This document shows positions 1 through 6,170 of a DNA stretch of 28,194 nt, in pieces. Position 1 is the first letter of the stretch, and every line of letters begins with the position of its first letter. Made by a program: the position numbers and the translations under genes. Source of the stretch: Acidobacteriota bacterium (lineage in GTDB: Bacteria > Acidobacteriota > Blastocatellia > Pyrinomonadales > Pyrinomonadaceae); the NCBI GenBank assembly GCA_024640445.1, contig JAHEEZ010000009.1, positions 1 through 28,194 of the forward strand, read 5' to 3'. Under the pieces are notes generated by a model. It was not told the origin of the DNA and did not search any database. It saw only the letters and a list, made by a program, of their open reading frames with translations.

Positions 1-1409
1 TTCGGAATCCCCTTCTTTTGCATTGCCTTCAGCTTTTCCTGCATCTCCTTCATCTTCGGAGCGTTCTTCTGCGCCTTCTTGAAGGATTTCGAGGAATACC
101 ACCGGAGCGGGAACAGCAGCGAATAGAACAAAAGCGTGAACAGGATGATCGAGACGCCGTAATTGTGCGTGAACCCGTAAAACAGGCGCAGGCAGTAAAG
201 GATCGGAACGGAGATCGGTTTGGTCAGGTAGTGGAACCACCCGTAGTTGATGACGTCCTCGATGTCCACTTCGCGGCCGACCTCCTGGGACAGCTGCTTG
301 TTGTACCTGTTGAGAACAAAGTAGTCCTTGGTTCCCGTATAGAGCTTGTTCGTCGAACCGTCAGTCGCGACCGGAACATACGCAGTCATCAAGTGTTTAG
401 TCGTTTTCGTGCTCTGACTGCGGGACACGAAAGCGATGATGCCGTCGTAGAAAGGCGAGACCTCTTCCTCAAATTTGCTCGACCGGAACTCCAGTCCATT
501 GGTCATCTTCGGCGGGATGACGACCATCGCGAAGTAAGTATCGGCAACCCCCGCCCAGTCAACCGCGCCTTGCACGGCATAACTGCCTTTATCGCCCGAT
601 TCTATGATCGAAGCAGCATACTGGCGGCTTGAGGACTTATCGACGTTGTAAACACCCTCCGGCTCAACCTTGTAGAAATTGTGCCTCTCGATACCGTGGT
701 CGCCAATGCTCGGGCCGATCAAAAGCCTGGCATCCGGTACGGGCTTTCCGTCCTTTTTCAATGTCAACGAAAGATCGGCCACGTAATTGTCGGCCCTGAA
801 GAGGAAGCTCTTCCTGACCTCCAGGCCATTTTCGCCGGTTAGGACAAACTCGATCTTTTTGGTTTCCGAACCTTTCAGTTCGATAGTTCCGGCATCCGCT
901 TCAACCGTGTAATTTCTCTCATTTATGAATGCATCAGTAGCTTTGTCGCCGGTTGAGAGCTGAAAAGGGGCCTGCATTGGGTTCTGCTCCAGGCCGACCT
1001 TGGAAACAAGTTCCATAGGCTTCCTCTTTTCCTTTGTGGAGCCCTGGGCGTAAAGCGCCTTCCTGTCGTCATCCAGATCCGAGTCGTTGAGCAACAGGAT
1101 CCAGCTTGTCGCCACGGCGCCTTTTGAATCGATCGTCGCTTCGTAGAGAGGAGTCTTGATCTTTACTGTCTTGTTCGGAGTGTCGTCGGGTGTGGCCGGC
1201 GTCTCCTGAGCAGCGGTTTCCTGTTTCTTTTCTTCAGGAACCGGAGTCGCCTGATTCGTGGCAGCCGTCGCGGCATTCGCGTTGGTGTTCGCCTGATCCG
1301 TCGGCGCTTTCGGTGCGAAGAAGTAGGTCCACGCCGTCAGCACGAGGAGTGAAAGCACCGCCGCAATAAGGAACCGCGACTGATTCGATTTGTTGTTATT
1401 GTCTACCAT
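1..1409 (-). CDS. yidC: Membrane protein insertase YidC (3' end beyond window)
   Basis: YidC inserts and folds inner-membrane proteins, alone or with SecYEG. Reading leftward from the ATG at 1407-1409, the frame stays open to the window edge, giving 469 visible residues. It has an N-terminal membrane anchor (about residues 13-31, ending AWTYFFAP), an Ala/Thr/Pro/Gln-rich linker, a large periplasmic domain (about 80-370) as in Gram-negative YidC, and TM2 (YGVSIILFTLLFYSLLFPL). A Lys-rich amphipathic cytoplasmic region (KKAQKNAPKMKEMQEKLKAM) follows, where the window ends. The remaining TM segments are missing only because of the edge. At the TM2 position of E. coli Arg366 this protein appears to have Tyr. 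It is last in the rpmH-rnpA-yidD-yidC series, 168 bp after yidD, a gap filled by short repeats. The family call is secure from domain order and context. Confidence 0.93.
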   Translation of the reverse strand, partial: MVDNNNKSNQSRFLIAAVLSLLVLTAWTYFFAPKAPTDQANTNANAATAATNQATPVPEEKKQETAAQETPATPDDTPNKTVKIKTPLYEATIDSKGAVATSWILLLNDSDLDDDRKALYAQGSTKEKRKPMELVSKVGLEQNPMQAPFQLSTGDKATDAFINERNYTVEADAGTIELKGSETKKIEFVLTGENGLEVRKSFLFRADNYVADLSLTLKKDGKPVPDARLLIGPSIGDHGIERHNFYKVEPEGVYNVDKSSSRQYAASIIESGDKGSYAVQGAVDWAGVADTYFAMVVIPPKMTNGLEFRSSKFEEEVSPFYDGIIAFVSRSQSTKTTKHLMTAYVPVATDGSTNKLYTGTKDYFVLNRYNKQLSQEVGREVDIEDVINYGWFHYLTKPISVPILYCLRLFYGFTHNYGVSIILFTLLFYSLLFPLRWYSSKSFKKAQKNAPKMKEMQEKLKAMQKKGIP

Positions 1410-1448
1410 TAAAAATTCCAGCTATGGGAGGAGAGAGATGGGTACAGA

Positions 1449-1476
1449 GTTCAAGGTTCCTTGTTCAATGTTCAAA
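1449..1476. repeat. Heptanucleotide tandem array, 4 copies (GTTCAAN)
   Basis: Four consecutive 7-bp units are visible: GTTCAAG, GTTCCTT, GTTCAAT and GTTCAAA. They lie in the yidD-yidC gap, in the leader immediately upstream of yidC on the minus strand. The strict 7-bp period without reading-frame constraint sets it apart from coding sequence. Confidence 0.7.
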
Positions 1477-1492
1477 GTCAACGTCGGGCTAC

Positions 1493-1520
1493 GCGTCACT
1501 CATCACCCACCACTTATCAC
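1493..1520. repeat. Second heptanucleotide tandem array, 4 copies (NNATCAC)
   Basis: Four consecutive 7-bp units ending in CAC are visible: GCGTCAC, TCATCAC, CCACCAC and TTATCAC. The array starts 16 bp after the GTTCAAN array and has a different consensus but the same 7-bp period. Confidence 0.65.
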
Positions 1521-1527
1521 TCTTCTC

Positions 1528-1558
1528 GAGCTTCGCTCATTGCACGCGGGACGCGTGC
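1528..1558. repeat. Two small perfect hairpins after yidD
   Basis: GAGC-TTC-GCTC (1528-1538) and GCACGCG-GGA-CGCGTGC (1542-1558) are perfect inverted repeats 20-50 bp downstream of the yidD stop on the minus strand. No T-run follows, so a classic intrinsic terminator is unlikely. They could stabilise the upstream mRNA end or be part of the repeat mosaic. Confidence 0.5.
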
Positions 1559-1577
1559 GTTCCCGTATCGCTCAGTC

Positions 1578-1793
1578 CTATTGTTCCGGTACCGGATCTT
1601 CACCGCCGACGCAGAACGGCTGGCACCTCATAAGGCGCTTGAATCCCATCCATATGCCTTTAACAGCACCGTGTTTTTCAACGGCCTGCATTGCGTACTC
1701 GGAACAGGTCGGCGTGAATCTGCAACTAGGCGGCAAAAAAGGCGAAATGAACGTCTTATAAAGCTTTAAGAGGTCTATTACCAAGAACTTCAT
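1578..1793 (-). CDS. yidD: Membrane protein insertion efficiency factor YidD
   Basis: This is a 71-residue YidD-family protein, a small membrane-associated factor that helps YidC-dependent insertion. It has the full family signature: SPFLPPSCRFTPTCSEYA (two Cys, Pro-rich), then an HGAVKG helix and RLMRCQPFCVGGEDPVP at the C-terminus. The length is normal for the family. Its ATG (1791-1793) overlaps the TGA of rnpA in an ATGA arrangement, so translation is probably coupled. Position between rnpA and yidC is the usual one. Confidence 0.95.
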   Translation of the reverse strand: MKFLVIDLLKLYKTFISPFLPPSCRFTPTCSEYAMQAVEKHGAVKGIWMGFKRLMRCQPFCVGGEDPVPEQ

Positions 1794-2176
1794 TGCTTTA
1801 TCGTCTCGACGTCCTTCTCGCCTTTTTCAGATTCCGATCTTCGTACCTTTTCCACTATCTCGCGGAACTCCCTCAGGGGTTCCTCGAGCCTTACATCGAG
1901 CAGGTCGACCCTGGCATTCAGCACCCAGTCATACTTGAGCGCCAACGAATCCAGTTCTCCCCTGCTCAGACGGAATGTCTCCCGCAGGAGACGCTTCGCC
2001 CTGTTTCGCTTGACCGAGTTCCCGACCGCCTTCCTTGAAGCGGTTATCCCTATACGCTGAAAAGACGTTTCCGACGGCATAAAAAAAGCAGTCATAAAAC
2101 GTCCTTTGATTCGCTCGCCTCCGGCGTAAACACGCCGGAACTCGACTGGTTTGCGTAAACGGTCGTTCTTCGTCAA
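1790..2176 (-). CDS. rnpA: Ribonuclease P protein component
   Basis: This is the protein subunit of RNase P, which with the RNA subunit matures tRNA 5' ends. The conserved core begins TKNDRLRKPVEFRRVYAGGE, followed by IGITASRKAVGNSVKRNRAKRLLRETFR, which contains the RNR-type RNA-binding signature. I chose a TTG start at 2174-2176, 8 bases beyond the rpmH stop codon. It gives 128 residues, close to normal, but has no clear Shine-Dalgarno sequence, suggesting coupling to rpmH. The same frame is open without a stop back to an ATG at 2341 and a TTG at 2353, running through all of rpmH in another frame. Those starts would give 183 or 187 residues, as in the nested Thermus arrangement. The product call is firm and the start is not. 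Confidence 0.9.
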   Translation of the reverse strand: MTKNDRLRKPVEFRRVYAGGERIKGRFMTAFFMPSETSFQRIGITASRKAVGNSVKRNRAKRLLRETFRLSRGELDSLALKYDWVLNARVDLLDVRLEEPLREFREIVEKVRRSESEKGEKDVETIKQ

Positions 2177-2184
2177 GCGAAGGC

Positions 2185-2331
2185 TTAATAGTGGAACGGC
2201 GTCAATCGCTTGCGTCCTTTCTGCCTTCTGCGCTTCAGCACGTTGCGTCCGGCCTTGGTGCTCATCCTCGACCGGAAGCCGTGTTTTTTTGCGCGACGGC
2301 GGTTGTTTGGTTGAAATGTTCTTTTTGACAT
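2185..2331 (-). CDS. rpmH: 50S ribosomal protein L34
   Basis: L34 is a small, highly basic protein of the large ribosomal subunit. The frame starting at ATG 2329-2331 encodes 48 residues with the complete family pattern: MSKRTFQPNNRRRAKKHGFR, then SRMSTKAGRNVLKRRR and QKGRKRLTPFHY. A GAGAGG Shine-Dalgarno-like sequence lies about 10 bases upstream, and a strong promoter (2368-2396) gives a leader of roughly 30 bases. The whole gene lies inside an open extension of the rnpA frame. As in most bacteria, it is the first gene of the rpmH-rnpA-yidD-yidC series. Confidence 0.96.
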   Translation of the reverse strand: MSKRTFQPNNRRRAKKHGFRSRMSTKAGRNVLKRRRQKGRKRLTPFHY

Positions 2332-2367
2332 ACCTATCCATCCTCTCACTCAAAAGTGAAACTTTAG

Positions 2368-2396
2368 ATTTTATGGATATGATTCTCCGATGTCAA
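2368..2396 (-). promoter_or_regulatory. Sigma70-type promoter of the rpmH-rnpA-yidD-yidC series
   Basis: On the minus strand a perfect TTGACA (-35, 2391-2396) is followed by exactly 17 bases and TAAAAT (-10, 2368-2373). The expected start point is near 2361, about 30 bases before the rpmH ATG. It is the best promoter match I found in the window. A transcript starting there would also include the upstream rnpA-frame start candidates at 2341 and 2353. Confidence 0.75.
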
Positions 2397-2437
2397 AGCT
2401 AAACCCTGAACTCCTACGCGGAATTCCACCTGATTTT

Positions 2438-3046
2438 TCAGCCTAATCCGCTGAGGACCACCCGCCTCCCCAATATCTTGTAGTCGCCGGTGGCAATGCG
2501 CCTCACCGCTTCGACATACGTCTCGTGTTCGAATTCAAGTATCCGCTCGGAAAGCGTCTCCCCTGTGTCATCATCCATGACTTCGACCGCCCTTTGAAGG
2601 ATGATCGCCCCGTGATCAAGATGCTCGTCGACGAAATGAACCGTGCAGCCCGAGATCTTCACGCCGTACTCGACCGCCTGCCCCTGCGCGTCGAGCCCTT
2701 TGAAGCTGGGAAGCAGGCTTGGATGTATGTTTGTGATCCTGTTCGGGAACGCCTTTACGAACTTATCTGACAAAAGCCTCATATAACCCGCAAGGCAGAC
2801 AAGTTCGACCCCGCGCGATCGCAGTTCCTCGATGATCTCCGCATCGTGTTCTTCCCTATCACGCCCCTTCCTGGCTACCGCTATCGCTTCCACTCCCAAG
2901 GCGCGCGCTTTCTCTATTCCGGGCGCCTTCGAACGGTCGCTGATAACGACCACGACCTCAGAATCAGGGATCGTGCCGTCCTTTACCGCCTGCGTGATCG
3001 CGACCATATTCGACCCTCTTCCGGAGATAAGTATTCCGATCTTCAT
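2438..3046 (-). CDS. purN: Phosphoribosylglycinamide formyltransferase (GAR transformylase)
   Basis: PurN transfers a formyl group from 10-formyltetrahydrofolate to GAR, the third step of purine synthesis. The 202-residue protein has the N-terminal substrate loop ISGRGSN (8-13), NIHPSLLPSFKG, and GCTVHFVDEHLDHGAII. The catalytic trio falls at Asn106, His108 and Asp144, the same numbering as E. coli PurN, which also supports the start. It lies only 4 bp after the GT-C glycosyltransferase gene and downstream of purM, so the three are probably co-transcribed. There is no obvious terminator between purN and the rpmH promoter. Confidence 0.96.
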   Translation of the reverse strand: MKIGILISGRGSNMVAITQAVKDGTIPDSEVVVVISDRSKAPGIEKARALGVEAIAVARKGRDREEHDAEIIEELRSRGVELVCLAGYMRLLSDKFVKAFPNRITNIHPSLLPSFKGLDAQGQAVEYGVKISGCTVHFVDEHLDHGAIILQRAVEVMDDDTGETLSERILEFEHETYVEAVRRIATGDYKILGRRVVLSGLG

Positions 3047-3050
3047 AAAC

Positions 3051-4604
3051 TCAGTTCCAGTTCTTTATCCTTTTCCACAGCTCGGGCACGGGTTTCTTCA
3101 GGTCCCTGCAGATCAGGATAGTGAATTCTTCATATGTCATCGCGTATTTTTCGGTGACGGAATCCCTTTCTTCAACGCTTCCGCACTCTCTTTCTGCGCC
3201 TTCTTTATCAACGCCAAGCAGTATCGCGACCTTTCCGTCCCATTTTCCGAAGCCCCAAAGATAGTAACCCTGGTTTGGGCTGATCGCCTTGGGTAGGCCG
3301 TACTCTTTCCCAAACAGGTCCACCGCCCCGGCTTCACCGTAGTTGTCGGCGAAGATAACGGCATGCCTTCTTTCCTCTTCAGGGAGAGATCTATAAACTG
3401 CCGCCGTTTTCGCCACCATCTCTTTCCATCCGAACATATCGCCGAAGTGCTGCGGAAGCAGGCCCTTGTGCGCAACTTCGGTTTTCGGCGGCGCAATGCC
3501 TATGGTATCGATGTATCCATTATATTTGTCGACCGGCAGGATCGGGACCGCCAACGGAGCAAGGATCGCTCCGGACAGCAAGATCAGAAAAGCGTAAATT
3601 AAAAGGACCGGTTTCCAGTATCTCCCTCGCGCCGCAAGGCGCTCCAAAAAGACACCTCCCGCGGCGAATACGAATGGGTAGATCGGGCCAATATAGTAGT
3701 TCTTTGCCTGGAGCGCCGTCATCAGCACGTACAAAAGGACAAACGTGATTCCCAATGTTCGAAACTTCTTCGACAAAGAACCAAACAGCAGCGCCCAAAG
3801 GCCGGCGAAACAAATCGGAACAGAGATCGGATTCAACATCAGCAACTGCTGCAAGAAGAACTCGATGGGTGAAACCGCTACGTTCTTTCCGGAATTACGC
3901 ACATTCTGCAGCAATTCCAGCGTCGCCCAGTCGTGCTGGTACTGCCAGATAAAGTTCGGCAAGAAGATGATGAACGCTATCGCGCCAGCCAGCCAGAATT
4001 GAGGTCTTGAGAAGTTCCGGCGATCCCTCGTTAGCAGAAGCGCAACAACGAAAGCGGCTCCAAAGAACACCATCGAATGCTTGTTCATCATGCCGAGACC
4101 GGCAAAGGTCCCGAACAGAAGCCAGTAATTCGGATCGTCGCGTCGGACCGCCCATATGTAGCTAAGAACGCAGCCCATCCAGAACACGGACTCATAGGAA
4201 TTCATCGACAAAAGATTGTCTATTGCCAGATACCCTGGAGCCGCGAGCACTGCGAGACAGGCGATCAAGGTCGCGAAATGTTTTCCTCCAAACTCCTTCA
4301 CGATAAAACCTGTGATCAAGATCCGAAGAGCTCCGGCAAACTCCGGCAGAAACCGTATTGCATGCAACGAATCACCGAGGATTTCGCGGCTGAATTTTGC
4401 AAGGAAGACGCTGAGAGGCGCGTGGTCCGGGTAACCCCACGCAAGGTGTTCCGCGCAGGCAAGGAAATACATCTCGTCGCGGAAATAACCGTAGCGGTTA
4501 CCAATGTAGATAAAAAGTAGAAGTTTGCAGAAAGCAAGAAAGACGGCGATCGCGATCGGTTGTCGGAGATAACCCGAGAAATTCGAAGCTTGCCTCAAAG
4601 TCAT
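3051..4604 (-). CDS. GT-C glycosyltransferase, PMT/ArnT-like (family 39 type)
   Basis: This is a 517-residue polytopic membrane protein, hydrophobic for about residues 15-360, with a soluble C-terminal domain of about 150 residues. After TM1 comes YFRDEMYFLACAEHLAWGYPDHAPL. This is the first-loop motif of the dolichyl-phosphate-mannose mannosyltransferase/ArnT class, with an acidic DE pair and a GY..H.PL element. Such enzymes move a sugar from a polyprenyl-phosphate donor to protein, lipid A or another envelope acceptor; the acceptor cannot be told here. It sits between purM (33 bp upstream) and purN (4 bp downstream), an odd place for an envelope enzyme, but the spacing suggests one transcript. 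Class is confident, substrate unknown. Confidence 0.85.
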   Translation of the reverse strand: MTLRQASNFSGYLRQPIAIAVFLAFCKLLLFIYIGNRYGYFRDEMYFLACAEHLAWGYPDHAPLSVFLAKFSREILGDSLHAIRFLPEFAGALRILITGFIVKEFGGKHFATLIACLAVLAAPGYLAIDNLLSMNSYESVFWMGCVLSYIWAVRRDDPNYWLLFGTFAGLGMMNKHSMVFFGAAFVVALLLTRDRRNFSRPQFWLAGAIAFIIFLPNFIWQYQHDWATLELLQNVRNSGKNVAVSPIEFFLQQLLMLNPISVPICFAGLWALLFGSLSKKFRTLGITFVLLYVLMTALQAKNYYIGPIYPFVFAAGGVFLERLAARGRYWKPVLLIYAFLILLSGAILAPLAVPILPVDKYNGYIDTIGIAPPKTEVAHKGLLPQHFGDMFGWKEMVAKTAAVYRSLPEEERRHAVIFADNYGEAGAVDLFGKEYGLPKAISPNQGYYLWGFGKWDGKVAILLGVDKEGAERECGSVEERDSVTEKYAMTYEEFTILICRDLKKPVPELWKRIKNWN

Positions 4605-4637
4605 TCAACACTCCTTTCCGGGGTAGAACGGCGCCTG

Positions 4638-5675
4638 TCAGGAAAAGGTCACTTTCCCTTCACCGGCGGTCACACGACCGATATCGATGCATTTCTCGCC
4701 GCGCTCCTCGATGTGTCTTTTGATCTGGTCCTTGTTTGCCGGCGAACATATGAGAACCATTCCTATCCCCATATTGAAGGTCCTGAACATTTCAAGCTCT
4801 TCGACACTCCCGATCTTCTGCATAAACCTGAACACCTCCGGCACGTTCCAGCTTCCGCGGTCGATCTCGACCGAGACGCCTTCGGGCAGGATCCTCGGTA
4901 TGTTCTCGAGAAGGCCGCCGCCGGTGATATGCGCGAGTCCTTTGATCAGGTCTCTGCCAATCATTCCATCCAAAGGAGCGAGGTAGCTCTTATGGGGCCT
5001 AAGAAGAATTTCAGCCACGGTTTCTCCGCCAAGTCCTTCGGGAGAGGACTCAGGAGTATATCCGCCTATATCGAAAAACAACTTACGGGCGAGCGAGTAT
5101 CCGTTGGTATGCAGACCCCTCGAAGGCATCCCCAAAACAATGTCGCCTTCGACGATCCTCCGCCCGTCGATCACGTTCTTCTTATCGACAACCCCGACCA
5201 CAAAGCCGGCTAGATCGTATTCCCCTTCAGTGTAGAAGCCCGGCATCTCCGCCGTCTCGCCGCCGAGCAGGACACAGCCGTTCTCTTTGCAGGCTATTGA
5301 AAGCCCTTCGACGACAGATTCAGCAACATCCGCCGACAGACGGCCCGTCGCGAAGTAATCCATAAAGAAGAGCGGCCTCGCCCCCTGCACCAGAATGTCG
5401 TCGACGCAGTGGTTTACAAGATCCTGGCCGATCGTGTTATGAACGCCTGTCAAAAACGCGATCTTCAGTTTAGTGCCCACGCCGTCCGCGGAAGCGACAA
5501 GCACCGGCTCCGACATATCCGGGAAAGCTCCGTCGAACATGCCCCCGAAACTGCCTATGTCGGTCAGTGTTCGCGAATTGAAGGTCGCCTTCGCAAGATT
5601 TCTAATTCTTGCAACGGTTTCATTTGCGGTATCGATTGAGACACCGGCATCGGAGTAGGAAACGGGCTTTGTCAT
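4638..5675 (-). CDS. purM: Phosphoribosylformylglycinamidine cyclo-ligase (AIR synthetase)
   Basis: PurM performs ATP-dependent ring closure of FGAM to AIR in purine synthesis. The 345-residue length is standard. Recognisable pieces are FGGMFDGAF (about 43-51), the ATP-loop signature SADGVGTKLKIA (62-73), GQDLVNHCVDDILVQGARPL, GGETAEMPGFY (138-148) and HITGGGLLENIPR. It is first in the leftward purM, GT-C, purN group. A TATAAT hexamer at 5688-5693 lies only 12 bases from the ATG and no Shine-Dalgarno sequence is evident, so the mRNA may be nearly leaderless. Confidence 0.97.
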   Translation of the reverse strand: MTKPVSYSDAGVSIDTANETVARIRNLAKATFNSRTLTDIGSFGGMFDGAFPDMSEPVLVASADGVGTKLKIAFLTGVHNTIGQDLVNHCVDDILVQGARPLFFMDYFATGRLSADVAESVVEGLSIACKENGCVLLGGETAEMPGFYTEGEYDLAGFVVGVVDKKNVIDGRRIVEGDIVLGMPSRGLHTNGYSLARKLFFDIGGYTPESSPEGLGGETVAEILLRPHKSYLAPLDGMIGRDLIKGLAHITGGGLLENIPRILPEGVSVEIDRGSWNVPEVFRFMQKIGSVEELEMFRTFNMGIGMVLICSPANKDQIKRHIEERGEKCIDIGRVTAGEGKVTFS

Positions 5676-5687
5676 AGAGAATCAGAT

Positions 5688-5693
5688 TATAAT
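5688..5693 (-). promoter_or_regulatory. Candidate -10 element for purM
   Basis: ATTATAAT is self-complementary, so TATAAT can be read on either strand. On the minus strand it lies 12 bases before the purM ATG, with only a weak -35 (TGTTCA, 17 bases upstream). On the plus strand it could serve the gene at 5783, with a leader of about 80 bases. Confidence 0.45.
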
Positions 5694-5782
5694 GCTTTTG
5701 GACATAACTGAACAAAGGGGCCTTGTGATTGTTGACTGGAGTCGGAGTTCAAACTAGCATTTTTTAAGGGGGCGTATATCGG

Positions 5783-6166
5783 ATGAGTTTCACATTGATG
5801 GACCTGGGGTCTGAGAACTTCGAATTTCGCGCAAACGTATGGAATTGGAAAACGGCGCTTGAAATAATCAAGTCGCTTGACGTGATAAGCGAGGGCAAGA
5901 TACGCCAGATCAGTTATAACGCCACGGGCACTTCGGTCTCGGACGAGGAAGCAAAGCTGATAGGCGAGAAGATCCGTGACGAAATACTGGTAAAGATGGG
6001 ACCGGGAGTCCGCATCCTGTCGGATCTGAGCATCACGGACAAACCGGATGACGGGACGCTTTACAGGGACGCGGACGAACAGTGGAAGAATTACAGTGCC
6101 GACTACGAATGGCTGAAGGAATTCACTGAATTTTGTTTCAAGTCAAAGGGTTTTCAGGTCTTTTAG
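5783..6166 (+). CDS. Conserved-looking small protein of unknown function (127 aa)
   Basis: I do not recognise this family. The 127-residue protein is soluble, acidic and without a signal peptide or membrane segment. It has several aromatic residues (FRANVWNWKTALEI near the N-terminus, YSADYEWLKEFTEFCFKSKGF at the C-terminus). The predicted order is short beta, helix, beta, helix, with a Gly-rich turn and a C-terminal helix. An AAGGGGG Shine-Dalgarno sequence lies about 11 bases before the ATG. Its stop is 4 bp from the start of the DUF445 gene, so the two are almost certainly co-translated and may work together. It diverges from purM. Confidence 0.8.
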   Translation: MSFTLMDLGSENFEFRANVWNWKTALEIIKSLDVISEGKIRQISYNATGTSVSDEEAKLIGEKIRDEILVKMGPGVRILSDLSITDKPDDGTLYRDADEQWKNYSADYEWLKEFTEFCFKSKGFQVF

Positions 6167-6170
6167 GATT

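Noticed and set aside
18..632. 204-codon plus-strand frame at the left edge
   Set aside because: Antisense to yidC, which has clear YidC membrane and cytoplasmic motifs on the minus strand.
1449..1558. CRISPR array or tRNA-like structure
   Set aside because: Repeat units are 7 bp with no spacers and the hairpins are isolated; neither pattern fits.
2397..2437. Terminator between purN and rpmH
   Set aside because: Only an 8-bp GGAATTCC palindrome is present, no stem with T-run; read-through into the rpmH promoter region is possible.
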